DNA of 60,039 nucleotides, taken from contig SZWC01001208.1 in assembly GCA_023375785.1 (NCBI GenBank), forward strand, positions 49,965 to 110,003, given 5' to 3'. This DNA comes from Penium margaritaceum (taxonomy: Eukaryota; Streptophyta; Zygnematophyceae; Desmidiales; Peniaceae). The position numbers and the translations under genes are program-made. The notes beneath the pieces were generated by a model that had not been told where the DNA came from, searched no databases, and saw only the letters and a list, made by a program, of their open reading frames with translations. This document shows positions 31,867-42,556 of this stretch, one piece after another. Position 1 is the stretch's first letter; each line of letters starts with the position of its first letter.

Positions 31867-33420
31867 GCATCATGCCACAGGAAAACTCTGCCTCTGCTAG
31901 CATCTCGGCATAACATTTGGAACAACGACTAAATTGCACAAATCTATGACTCATCAAGCAAAGCAGTGCTATTAGGGCCACCCTCCTCACACTGTGATGC
32001 AACTTCCCTATAAACATCATCACAAGCAAGAAACAGGACAGGACAAGATGATTGTGGACCAATCCGTTGTGACAACACACCTGCACCTCTCTGAGTGCAC
32101 AATTCCAGCAGCTATTGGGTCCTGGTTGTCTTTGCTCCCCAGAGAACCTAGCATCTCTAATATTGTCACGACCGTTGCACGACTCTCTTGTGTAGGACTG
32201 GAAGAAAAATGTGTGTGTCGCTTGGATTCTTCGCATGATCCTACTCCAGTCGAGGGGCATCTAACACTCTGAGTTGCGGTGAGAGTCCTCGCAGTTGTAG
32301 CAGTGGAAGAGTGTCAACTGCCACTTCTTGCTCACGTTGTGTGGTTCTGCCCCTTGCCGCGTCCATTCTTCTCTGTCTTCCCCTAGGTGGTCGCTGCAAC
32401 GTCCTAAGTTCTGCCAGTCAAAGGAGTGGGAGAGGAGGAGGAAGTGTTGAAAATAGAGCTCAAGATGTCCAGTATCAGAGGTTTCGGAGGTGTTGCATTC
32501 ATCACTACGAAAAAAAAGCTCGACTGATGTACTCGGGCTACATCCCTTGCTGAGGATGGTTGAAAGTAGTAATTTGGTGCTGAAGGGAGAAGCTGGAGGG
32601 ACTCTGACATCTTTGAAAGCATAACATGGTCAAACCCGGAGAAAAGGCCGGCATGCTCTACAAGCATCCTCAACATGATGGTATTGAGGGTCCAAACCTA
32701 CGTCCCACTACCATTCCCGAGGCGGGTGTAGATGTGCAAGGTGTGCCACCACTAGTCGGATGCAGGCTCTGATGCTCCCTGATCAAGAAAATTGAACTCG
32801 GAGAGGCACCTCTCGTTGCATGTGTCTCTCTAGCAAAGAGGGCCAGTTCCAGCTCCTAGCCTTGGCAAGGATCCCTTCCGTTCTCTGTCCCTTCCGTGTA
32901 CAAGAAGGGACAGAATTCCACAATTGTCTCCTGTGGTACAAATTAAAGTAGTTCACGTATTTCTCTTGCTACTGCCTTCACCTGGCGAGATTTGAAGGTC
33001 TGGCACTAGCTGTGGTAATCAGGCTAGTTGACATCCACGCCACAAACAACACCTCCCAGCAGTCAAAGCCCAATTTTCTCTCACAGTAGGGTCGGGGAGT
33101 ATCAAAGTCCTTTGGCCGCCACTCACTGGGGAGGGCGACCTATGGTTGTGGGAATTATGCACGCGGTTTGGTTAGGCCACCCTCAAGGGGAAACCTTTTC
33201 AAGGGGAATCCTATTTCTGCCTCGAGGAGCACTGAAGCACCCATACCACAAGTGTGTCCAGCTATGATCCTAGTCATATGTGACAAATTTATTCCTCAAG
33301 CATGGGGAACTTGAGTTCACTTGGATCTATAACTGTCTCCTCCTCACCCTTGGATTCCTCTTGCTCAAGGGATTGCCAATGTCTTGTTGAGACATGAGAG
33401 GTGGACTACTGGCCCGCTGG
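31867..33420 (-). pseudogene. Copia-C gag region
   Basis: It is colinear with Copia-B 15421-15831 plus 21571-22640. The stretch GTAGCAGTGGAAGAGTG near 32300 is the uninterrupted equivalent of the Copia-A insertion site. Similarity fades near 33420, where Copia-D begins. Confidence 0.55.
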
Positions 33421-33444
33421 TGTGCCACCAGTTGCTCCATGTGT

Positions 33445-33480
33445 TTATTACTGAGAAACCCCCAAATTCCCCAGTAATAA
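33445..33480. other. 10-bp inverted repeat at the truncated end of Copia-D
   Basis: TTATTACTG (33445-33453) and CAGTAATAA (33472-33480) are complementary, with one further flanking pair. It marks the boundary between Copia-C and the truncated gag of Copia-D. Confidence 0.5.
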
Positions 33481-33481
33481 A

Positions 33482-33895
33482 ATGGGGTCGATTCCTGAAG
33501 GCACGTGGAAGATTAACACGCAAATGCAGGCAATGGCTCTCCTCATGGCTCTACCTGACAATTGGAGCTCTCTCATCATCATCTTGGGAGGTTGGAAGGA
33601 GGAGAAATACACCTATGGCACAGTCATTGAGTACATCCGCAACAAGACGCACCGTTGCAACGGTGGAGAGACCTCATCAAACTCATCAGCCCAGGTCACC
33701 AAAATGTAAGGTGGCAGTAGCTGTGGCAAGTGACAAGATGGTAAAGTAGGCGGCAAGAAGGGCGCCAAGAAATGTGTATGCCATAATTGTGGCAAGGAAG
33801 GTTGTTGGGCTAAGGAGTGCCTGAAGGAGGTACATGCTGGTGGCAAAGGCGACAAAGGCAAGAAGGTGCTCCTAAACGGCACCAAAATCATGATC
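33482..33895 (+). pseudogene. Copia-D gag, C-terminal part with zinc knuckle
   Basis: 'MQAMALLMALPDNWSSLI' is the UBN2-type Gag helix, similar to Copia-A near 17070-17100. A different frame at about 33775-33830 holds 'CHNCGKEGCWAKEC': the zinc-knuckle His is replaced by Cys, giving C-x2-C-x4-C-x4-C. A frame shift separates the two parts. Confidence 0.75.
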
Positions 33896-34860
33896 TGAAA
33901 GGCGTCAGCCGGCGGTGTCTTGATTCAGGTGGGGAGGAGCACATCCAAGTTGAGAAGGTTGGATTGTTAACTACACCAATTCGGCTAAGTTCATGGTGGT
34001 TTGTCGTCTCCTTCTTGATAGGACACACATCACCTGCAATCGTGAAGGAGATGACAAAGCGCGATATGGTTCACGGCCTAGACAACAGTGGTGCTGCAGA
34101 CACAAGAATGGATTCCACAAGGTACAATTAGTGTGAGCCTTGCATTGTAAGCAAGGCTGAGCGAGCCATTTAAAGAAAGGTAATGGTAGACTGAGAACCT
34201 TCTCGCGTCATGCATACTGATGTTTACGAGCCGATCAAAATACTGTCCATTGGTGGTGTGTGGTCCATCGTCACCTTCATCAATGACTGCAATAGAAAAC
34301 TCTATGTGAACTTTTCCGCAACAGAAAAGCAATATATTGGACCGGATGAAGAAGTATGTTGCAGAAATGGAGAGGCAGAATAGTCATTTGGTCAGAGCAT
34401 TACGCAGAAACAATGGCAGTGAGTACGTGGTTTGTGGAGGGTGGCTGAAGGAGCAGTGCATTGACTAGAAGCCGATTACTCTGTATATGCCAGAGTCCAA
34501 TAACGTGGCGGAGCGTGCCAATCAGATGCTCCTCACCATGCCATGGACGATGCTCGTGGATGCTAAACTGCCACGGAGCATCTTGGCAGAGGCTGTGAAT
34601 GTTGCGTGCTACATCACCAACCTCAACCCAACATTAGTGCACAAGGGGAAGGGCGACTGGAAGACTCTACAAAAGGCATGGAGTGGATCCAAACCAAAGC
34701 GTGGCACACCTGAAGGCATTTGGGTGCAATGCACACTTATTGGTGTAGGTTGTGCAATGGGACAAGAGCAAACTGGAAAAGCATATGTGTTTGTTGGTTT
34801 TGAGAGTGCTCTCAAGGCGTGACGGCTCGTTGACCCATGCAAGCAAGACATCATCACCAG
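33896..34860 (+). pseudogene. Copia-D protease remnant and integrase
   Basis: 'CLDSGGEEHI' near 33920 is the protease Asp-Ser-Gly. The pre-integrase region follows in broken frames. The open frame at 34487-34822 has 'MPESNNVAERANQMLLTMPW', the end of the integrase core (Asn-Asn-Val-Ala-Glu-Arg), then 'NVACYITNLNPTLVHKGK' and 'KAYVFVGFESALKA', as in Copia-A. Confidence 0.75.
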
Positions 34861-35230
34861 TTGCGGAGTCACGTTTGATCAGAAAAAGAGCTACAACAAT
34901 AGAAACAACAACATCAATGCAGTGCACTCTCCAAAGCAGGAGGTGTGATTCCAATTCCTTGATCATGTGGAGGAGCCCACCGTGGTGGAGGTCAATGATG
35001 GGTCTTTGGAGTCCAACAATACTGGAGTGCACCAGGGAAATGCAGGAGGTTCAGGTGCTGTTGAAGCTCAAGGAAAAGCCGCTAACATAGAGGAGCCCAC
35101 GACCGAGGACAATGCTGCATCAGGGCAACAGCACGACCAGTAGTTAGAGTCACCAAGGTCATCGTGTTGTAGCCAAAGGCAGCAGAATGTGGCAAAGTAG
35201 TATGACGCAAGGGAAGGTTGCTGGATTTGA

Positions 35231-36020
35231 ATGGTGCAGTGTATGATGGCAGCTGCAACGGAGTGCACAACTGTGCAAGAGGCGCTTGCATGGCCTGACG
35301 AGAAACAGTGGGAAGAAACCATAAAATATGAGCTTGCGTCCCTTATGGAGAAGGACACATGGGAGCTGGTAGATCAACAAGAGGAGGCGAAGGTGTGGTT
35401 AGCTCCAAGTGGGTGTTAAAAGTGATTCTCACCAAGCGGAGAGGAGAGTATGCTCCTGTCGCCAATTTCACAAGCATCTGGACAATCCTCCTCGTGGCTG
35501 CCACAAAGGACATGGATATCCACCAAATGGATGTCAATAGGGTATTCTCGAATGGCACTATTGACAAGGTGATTTACGTTGACGTACCGGAGGGGGTGGA
35601 TGTACCTGAGGGCAAGGTGTACAAGCTGTGGAAGACCTTGTACGGCCTATAGTAGGCACCCAGGTCCTGGTGGCAGCAGATGGATGGCTACATGATGGAC
35701 ACTGGTTTCAAGCGCTGTAAGTCATATCACATTGTGTATGTGTAACAGAATCCATCAGATTGTTGCACTCTTTTTCAGCAACCCGATTTTGTGCAGCTTT
35801 GTAGCAGCTCAAGGAGAACCTGATAAATATGTTAAAGATGAGAGACATGGGGGAGCTGAAGAACTACCTTGGGATAAGCATCATGCAGAACCGGAGGACA
35901 CACATGCTTGAGCTGGGGCAGGCCAAGTTCTTACTTGAGGTGCTAAAGGGGTGCGGCATAGAGTGTCAAAAATTATCTCAAAGATCGCTTCGAGGGGTGC
36001 AGATTTTGAGAAAGTAAAGA
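35231..36020 (+). pseudogene. Copia-D reverse transcriptase, first copy
   Basis: 'QEALAWPDEKQWEETIKYEL' starts the domain. 'DIHQMDVNRVFSNGTIDKVI' and 'VPEGKVYKLWKTLYGL' then stop follow, the stop falling where Gln or Lys is expected. The catalytic YVDD region near 35770 is not readable. From 35829, 'MRDMGELKNYLGISIMQN' and 'MLELGQAKFLLEVLKGCGI' complete the RT end. Confidence 0.8.
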
Positions 36021-36790
36021 GTGACAGTGCAGGTTCATCTTCGGAGGAACCCGACGAAGCTCCAACGGTCTCCTGACCGACCATCGTGCGAACCTCGCCA
36101 AGAACAACTCAACGCCTTCATGCCACAACAGTCAAGGTGAACGCAACTGTGGAGATCCCTCTTGCGCACAACACTCCTCTATGCGCATGGCTAGAAAAGC
36201 CGGTTCTCCTATTCTGGCCTTGCAGTGCCTCTCTCTCTCCGCCCGAGTCTCCACCATACTCATTTGTGCCTGCTCGACGAACTGCGCTAGCCAAGGCTAC
36301 TAACTATTTGTATTACTTGTATTATTCAAGACATTCAACCCACTGGATTCCTCTCAAGGATTGCTCCCTTTTGGGCTGCCCCAGTTCTTTTTCCTCGCGT
36401 TGCCTCTCAGCGCCTATGCTCTCGCACTGCGCCTTGTTTCTCCTCACTGACGTCATTTTTATCTAATCTTATCACATCTACGAGGAAGCATCCAGTCTTT
36501 AAACCAAGTGTTGCGTCCACACAAGGAATCTTACTCTCTTCAGTGCTTGTACTCACGTGCCGCACCCAGACTATCCCTCTTCCGCCTCCACTTCAGTTCT
36601 ACTTTCCACTGTCATTTTTGCTCTGCTTCTTCTCATGCTTCTGCCCTCACTTGAAGCGCTCGTCCTTGTGACTGTGCTCATCCACAGAAGCACCTGTAAC
36701 GTTTTGACATAGATGACTACAAAAACTTTGTGTTGTCCGGTCTCCAAGAGTTCTGAGCTGAGTGCGGTGATGGTACCACAAACAAAAGAG
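36020..36790. other. Segment between RT and RNase H of Copia-D, possible insertion
   Basis: About 0.75 kb with no Copia motif separates the end of RT from the pre-RNase H segment ('PPDLA' and 'VSRYVPNPG' near 36850). Its second copy is at about 37890-38660. In Copia-A these domains are nearly adjacent. It may be a small inserted element, but clear terminal repeats were not found. Confidence 0.45.
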
Positions 36791-37366
36791 GAGGAGGAGG
36801 ACATGGTGGAGGTCTGTGGTGGAGAGCCTCTGTAATCCATGGTGGCAACTCCGCCGGATTTGGCCTAAAGTGTGGGTCAAGTAAGCAGGTATGTGCCCAA
36901 TCCTGGGCCACTACACTAGACGGTTCTGAAGCGCATCCTCAGGTACTTGTATTGTGTGCATGCCTGAAGTACACCATAAAGGGGAAGTTAGTACCCTCGC
37001 ATCCGTTTTCCCACACTAATGCAGACAACATCAGCAACATAGACAAGAGGAAGTCACTTCTGGCTATGTGTTCTTCCTTGCAGGTACAGTCTCATGATCG
37101 AGCAAGAAATAGGATTGTGTTACCACCTCCACAGTGGAGGCGGAGTGCATCACGTGGGCCAAGGCGGTCAAGGAAGGGTGTGGCTTTGCAGATTGATGCA
37201 GAATCAGGGCATGCTGCAGCTAGAGCCTATAGTGGTTCAGGAGGAAAACACCTGCTTGACCACCTTTTTCACCAACAACTTGACACAGCACAGGAGGATC
37301 AAGCACATTGACGTGCACGGGCACTATGAGCGGGAAATGATGGAGAAGGTACGGGTTGTACAGGTT

Positions 37367-37890
37367 GTGGCAGCCACAAAGGACATGGATATCCACCAAA
37401 TGGATGTCAAGAGGGTATTCTACAATGACAATATTGACAAGGAGATTTACCTTGATGTACCGGAGGGGGTGGATGCACCTGAGGGCAAGGTGTGCAAGCT
37501 GTGGAAGACCTTGTACGGGCTATAGTAGGCACCCAGGCGCTGGTGGCAGCATGGCTACATGATAGAGCTTGGTTTCAAGCGCTGTGAGTCAGATCACATT
37601 GTGTATGTGTAATAGAATCCATCAGATTGTTGCGCTCTTTTTCAGCAACCCAATCCTGTGTTTATCAGATCTGGCAGCTTTGCAGCAGCTCAAGGAGCAC
37701 CTGATTAGCATGTTCAAGATGAGAGACATGGGAGAGCTGAAGAACTACCTTGGGGTAAGCATCATGCAAAGCTGGAGGGCACGCATGCTTGAGCTGGGAC
37801 AGGCCAAGTTCGTTCTTGAGGTGCTAAAGGGGTGTGGTATAGAGTGTCAAATATTATCTCGGAGATCACTTCGAGGGGTGCAGATCTGAG
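37367..37890 (+). pseudogene. Copia-D reverse transcriptase, second copy
   Basis: 'DIHQMDVKRVFYNDNIDKEI' and 'APEGKVCKLWKTLYGL' then stop, and from 37680 'MRDMGELKNYLGVSIMQS'. It duplicates 35494-36000 as part of the 1.87-kb unit. Confidence 0.8.
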
Positions 37891-38679
37891 AAAGTAAAGG
37901 GCGACAGTGTAGGTTCATCTTCGGAGGAATCTGACCAAGCTCCAACGGTCTCCTGACCGACCATCATGCGAACCTTGCCAAGAACAATTCAATGATTTCA
38001 TGCCACAACAGTCAAGGTGAACACAACTACGGAGATCCCTCCTGTACACGACATCCCTCTATACACACGGCTAGCAAAGCCGGTTCTCCTATCGTGGCCT
38101 GGCAGCGCCTCTCTCTCTCTCTGCCCGAACCTCCATCATACTCTCTTGTGCCTGCTCGACGAACCGCGCTAGCCTAGGCTACTAACTATTTTTATTGCTT
38201 GTATCAATCTAGAAATTCAGCCCATTGGATTTTTCTCAAGGCTTGCTCCCTCTTGGACTGCCCCAGCTCCTTCTCCTCGCATTGCCTCTCAGCGCCCGTG
38301 CTCTCACACTGCATCCAGTTTCTCCTCACTGACGTCATTCTTATTTCATCAACACCCACACCTACAAGGAATCATCCGGTCTTAATCCAAGTGCTGCATC
38401 CACACAAGGAATCTTACTCTGTTCAGTGCTTGTACTCTCGTGCCGCACCTAGACTATCCCTCTTTCGCCTCCACTTCAGTTCTACTTTCCACTGTCGTTT
38501 TCACTCTACTTCTTCCCGTGCTTCTGCCCTCACTTGAAGCGCTCGTCCTTGTGACCGTGCTCATCCACATAAGTGCCTGTAATCTTTTGACATAGAGGAC
38601 TACAAAACTTTGGGCAATCCGGTCCCCAAGAGTTCTGAGCTGAGTGCAGTGATGGTGCCACAAAAAAAAGAGAAGGAGG

Positions 38680-39375
38680 AGGACATGGCGGAGGTCTGTG
38701 GTGGAGAGCCTCTGTAATCCATGGTGGCGACTCCACCGGACTTGGCCTAAAGTGTGGGTCACGTATGCAGGTATGTGCCCAATCCTGGGCCACTACACTA
38801 GACAGTTGTGAAGCGTATCCTCAGGTACTTGTATTGTATGCATGCCTGAAGTACAGCAGAAAGGGAAAGTCAGTACCCTCGCAGCCAGTTTGCCACACTA
38901 ATGCAGACAACATCTATAACATAGAAAAGAGGAAGTCACTTCTGGCTATGTGTTCTTCCTCACAGGTACATTCTCATAATCCAGCAAGAAATATGATTGT
39001 GTTACCACCTCCACAGTGGAGGCGGAGTGCATCACGTGGGCCAAAGCAGTCAAGGAAGGGTATGGCTTTGCAGATTGTTGTAGAATCAGGGCATGTTGGA
39101 ACTAGAGCCTACAGTGGTTGAAGAGGACAACACCAGCTCCATCTTTTTCTTGACACAGCACAAGAGGATCAAGCACATTGACGTGCACGAGCACTACAAG
39201 CGGGACATGATGGAGAAGGTACAAGTTGTACTGCAGCATTGTAGCACGAAGCACATGCTCAAAGATTGCTTGAGCAAGGCGCAGTCATATGATCGGCACA
39301 TTGTCAGTTTGGCAGGGCTTGGGTTGAAATCCTTTGAGGGGCTAAAAAATGCAGCAGCGGATGAGCAGGAGTGAG
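38680..39375 (+). pseudogene. Copia-D RNase H and 3' end
   Basis: A segment equivalent to 'TRPDLAFA' and 'KRILRYL' is readable near 38725-38830. The frame at 39093-39374 includes 'TQHKRIKHIDVHEHYKRDMM' and 'HCSTKHMLKDCLSKAQ', the characteristic end of Copia RNase H. A duplicated, incomplete equivalent lies at 36820-37363. Confidence 0.75.
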
Positions 39376-39412
39376 CATGAGGCATCCGACATGGATGGTG
39401 CATGAAGGAGAT

Positions 39413-40030
39413 TGTCAAAAGGTGCCCCTATCATAGATATCGTTTGTCATTTTTCTTGTTTGAACTCTAGGGAGTGGTTGGATTTCTGGAAGTAATTGTA
39501 GATTTAGAATCCCTGGATTTTCCCATGCAGTTTTGAGGTTTGAACTGTTCAGAAAGATAGCCTCACTCGGAGTCCAGATACACGGTAGGAAGAATCTGGT
39601 ATCCGTCATGGGTGACGGGATATTCTGCCACCAGTGTTCTGAATTCCACTCCTGATGACTCGAATTGCATCAACAGTCATGGGGAAGGACCCAGGGGAGT
39701 CTCAATGACCATACCAAACCTTTCCAAGAGGTCTGGGTTGGAAAGGATGATTCAACAAGTTGCCTTCCTGTTTCCAGACGTTGGAGGCATGGTACGCTGC
39801 TCCACGAAGGGCTGCTTCGACCGCTGTAGCAGGAGCTCTACTGCTCAATTTTGGGTGTGATTGGATGTTTTGGAGAGATTATACAACATTTTATAAGACT
39901 CTAGTGTAAAATCACCATGATAACTAACCACAAATGTGTCTTTTGTCAGTTCAGTGACCTACATCCTGCTCGAATCTTGCTCATTTGGTGTATGGTGTCT
40001 CAAAGCGTACATCTTCCTTGAAAGTCTCTT
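39413..40030 (+). repeat. 3' LTR of Copia-D (right end approximate)
   Basis: It starts TGTCAAAAGGTGCCCC after a purine-rich GAAGGAGAT. It is colinear with the Copia-A LTRs, including a 'CGTCATGGGTGACGGGATATT' block versus 'CGCCATGGGTAGCTGGATATT', and a later block with TGCTCAATTTTGGGTGTG. Confidence 0.7.
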
Positions 40031-40090
40031 TTTCCTAACTGCCATGGAGGCTTAGAGGATGAGAGCACGCCAGGAAAGAAATCCTGGCAT

Positions 40091-40256
40091 GAGTGAGTGA
40101 AAGAGTGAGTGAGCGAGGTGAGTGAGTGAGTGAGTGAGTGAGTGAGTGAGTGAGTGAGTGAGTGAGTGAGTGAGTGAGTGAGTGAGTGAGTGAGTGAGTG
40201 AGTGAGTGAGTGGGTAAGTGAGTGAGAGTGAGTCAGTGAGTAAGTGGGTGAGTAAG
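40091..40256. repeat. (GTGA)n tetranucleotide microsatellite
   Basis: About 165 bases of GAGT/GTGA repeats, perfect in the centre and imperfect at both ends. Confidence 0.95.
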
Positions 40257-40259
40257 CTA

Positions 40260-41235
40260 GAAAACGAGTGACACATTTTTTCTAGGGTCATTGGAGCGGA
40301 TTCAGGGAACATTTTGGGATTCATATGGGGGCTAGCAAAGGTGGACTTCGAGATCCAGATGGTAAAGTGCCATCTTTTCTAGGAGAGGGATGGGATAAGG
40401 TATCAACAGGACGTTGAGGGTTTGGGTAGTGGATAGATGGGGTGATGGGGTACGTCAGAGTGCATGTGCCAACGGTGGTGGAGGCAGCGAGGCCCCTTAG
40501 ACCAAAACATCACTCTCAAAGACCCGCACAATGCCAATTGCATGCTACAGGAGAGCAGATTATAGCAAGTAAGTTTTTTCATACACCCCATCACCCCATT
40601 GTCTTTACGTGTGAACCGGCTTGGGATGTCTCAAGCGTAGGTGACATAGTGTTATTTGTGGCTGGTGGGGCTAGAGTGGCAAGAAAAGGAGGCAGAGGCA
40701 CATGATGCACGGAAAATTGTGACACTGATATATACACGATGCTGCATGTGTCTACCCACTTTTCTGTAGGGGCAAGGCCTGACGTTGATGCAGGCAATGA
40801 CTAACCTCTTGTACCAGTGCAGTTAAGTATGGAAAACCTGTCGTGTAGCAAGTTCAGGCACGAGGAAGGCATGTTCAGTGGGATGGGGGAGGCAATGAGC
40901 GAGGGGAGTTGCATACTATTGGTTGACAGCAACCAGACGGCCACCATAAACTTAGTACAATGGGACAATGATGGATTATAAAGTACACGTGTGATTGTGG
41001 AAACCAATTTCATACGGCAGTGGACGACAACACCAGTACCAGGAACCAATCTTCTTCACTTTATGCGATGAGCTACACCGTGTTTCCTTCCAAAAACATG
41101 ATCCCTTAGAGGGTACCAATGGTCTTGAGAAGATGATTTAGATACTAAAGAAGGATTTAGTGTTGCTATCAGTTGAATTACACTGTATACTTCCATAAAC
41201 AACACATATGGTAAACTTTCATGCATGTTGTGATC
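40260..41235. other. Spacer with a possible Copia RNase H remnant
   Basis: No intact gene. Around 40915-41030 the plus strand reads fragments such as 'LLVDSNQTATINLVQ' and 'VETNFIRQ' that resemble the Copia RNase H segment (DNQSAI...HFIRE). The call is weak. Confidence 0.3.
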
Positions 41236-42543
41236 ATGCTAAAATTTGAAAAATATCTAAACATTGAGCCTCATTTCAGGGACCCTCTACTGTTGTACTT
41301 TTGCATCAGCCTTAAAAGACACATGCCTTTGATCAAGCGACCCACGAAAAAATGATGATTGTAGAAAACAACAGAGGAGGAAACATTATGTAGCAGGAGG
41401 GCAGGTTTGGCCTTCCAATCTCGCAATAGTGAGGGGGTGGCTCGCAGCCACCCCTTGCCATTGTGAAGACTTGCCAGTGGCCAGCAACCCTCTGGCCACC
41501 AGCCGGTGGCGGCCGGCAAGATGGATGGCCGGCGGCCGGTCATGTGACCGGCCGGCCACCCGCCGGCAAGCCACCAGCCGCCGATCGAGCTGGTGGCTCG
41601 ATCGGTGACTGAGGGGCCACGAGGGCCACAAGGGCAAGGCTTGTGGCCACGTGTCCATTCCCTCACTTGCAAGAGTGAGCAAGGACGCGGGATAGAGAAA
41701 GACCAAGAGCAAGAGTTATGCAAGAGGAATTGACACAAAATCCCCAATCATGCCTTGCACGTGACGATTTTGTGCCAACATAATCTTGAGTTTGTTTAGC
41801 AAGAACTTCGAGCTTCAAGACTGGAAAACCCATGCAATCTCACAAGATCGGGATAGTATCCTCCTCGTTTTGGACCTAGAACAAGGAGACAATGCAAATA
41901 CGGAAATTGACCTCCAAATACTTGCCATACCGTACTGGCATCCATATTCGTGCGAATTAAAAAAATTGAAGCTTTTCCACGTGACACATAATAAATTTCT
42001 TACAGACTTAAAATTCGCTTCAAGAATTTTCTGTCGTTGCTGCTTGTTTTTGTCCACCATGTCACGAAAATGATAATAGCGAATCCAATCAATGCGGCTC
42101 CAATCAATGCGGTAATATACACCTTTGGTGCGCAAGCTTTGGTTGGCTGTTGATAAGATCGTATGGCTTCACGCGAAAGGCTCCTCAAACATCAAAACTT
42201 CAATGTTTGAAGTGCCTCGTGGAGACTGTGATTAGCAATGCTACAAGCCAGATTTAAACTGTGGGTGAAAGTGAAATTCTCCTACTCAATGTTCTAACCA
42301 CTGACTTCCTCACCCATTTAATTCAAAAATAGTCCAACATAGGAAAATTTAGGTGCCACAAATATGCAAACAGAAAAGGAGACAAATATGAGCATCACTT
42401 GGTATTCAAATCTCCTTGAACGGGTCTTTGATGATGATTGCCCCCAGAGTGACACGGGAAAATCCCTCATGCGAGCTCGGGACGCCATTTGACAAACTCC
42501 GAGGATGACTTCCATACTATAGATTGAGATTTGACATGATACA
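41236..42543 (+). repeat. 5' LTR of Gypsy-A, interrupted by a 472-bp insertion
   Basis: The two parts are 41236-41924 and 42397-42543. The right LTR reads GACTTGAAATATTCAAGG where the left has ACTTG, the insertion, then ACTTGGTATTCAAATC, so the uninterrupted site is known. Confidence 0.75.
41925..42396 (-). mobile_element. 472-bp insertion in the Gypsy-A LTR, unclassified
   Basis: It is flanked by ACTTG on both sides (41920-41924 and 42397-42401). Ends are CCATACCGTACT and ATATGAGCATC, with no obvious TG..CA or inverted termini. On the minus strand, 42188-42000 is open and encodes a short segment with a strongly hydrophobic stretch, 'VYITALIGAALIGFAIIIF', then basic residues. This is followed by GTAAGA, a possible splice donor. 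It could be a captured host exon, but the family is not recognised. Confidence 0.5.
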
Positions 42544-42544
42544 G

Positions 42545-42556
42545 TGGTACCAGAGA
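42545..42556 (+). promoter_or_regulatory. Primer-binding site of Gypsy-A
   Basis: TGGTACCAGAGA lies one base after the CA of the left LTR, two changes from the tRNA-Met consensus TGGTATCAGAGC. Confidence 0.7.

Larger units (their letters stand above)
9762..33420 (-). mobile_element. Copia-C: old minus-strand Copia retrotransposon, fragmented by nested insertions
   Basis: Pieces of one element, in order, are: 3' LTR 9762-10382, 3' internal region 10383-10702, then 24457-25040, then 29079 to about 33420. The gaps are Copia-B (10703-24456) and a hAT transposon (25041-29078). Continuity is seen by comparison with the uninterrupted sequence of Copia-B: its 11655-11685 matches 10680-10702 joined to 24457 onward, and its 12527-12560 matches 25024-25040 joined to 29079 onward. 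The 5' end is missing, apparently lost where Copia-D joins at about 33420. LTRs cannot be compared for age, but the coding part is far more decayed than in Copia-B. Confidence 0.8.
35494..39235 (+). repeat. 1.87-kb tandem duplication inside Copia-D
   Basis: Copy 1 is about 35494-37363 and copy 2 about 37367-39235, offset about 1,870-1,873. Each contains the RT segment starting at CCACAAAGGACATGGATATC, the roughly 0.75-kb segment after it, and the beginning of RNase H up to 'IKHIDVH'. At the junction (about 37363) the frame passes directly from RNase H back into RT. The copies differ at scattered positions, so the duplication is real and old. Confidence 0.9.
33480..40030 (+). mobile_element. 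Copia-D: 5'-truncated plus-strand Copia element
   Basis: It begins inside gag, with no 5' LTR found, and ends with a 3' LTR (39413 to about 40030) that is a diverged relative of the Copia-A LTR; shared blocks include CTGGATTTTCCCATGCA/TTGGATTTTCCCATACA. Domain order is gag, protease remnant, integrase, RT, RNase H. The RT region and an inserted segment are tandemly duplicated (unit about 1.87 kb). It is in the same family as Copia-A but older by sequence decay. Confidence 0.8.

Noticed and set aside
40091-40256. Minus-strand frame of Leu-Thr-His-Ser repeats
   Set aside because: Pure translation of a (GTGA)n microsatellite.
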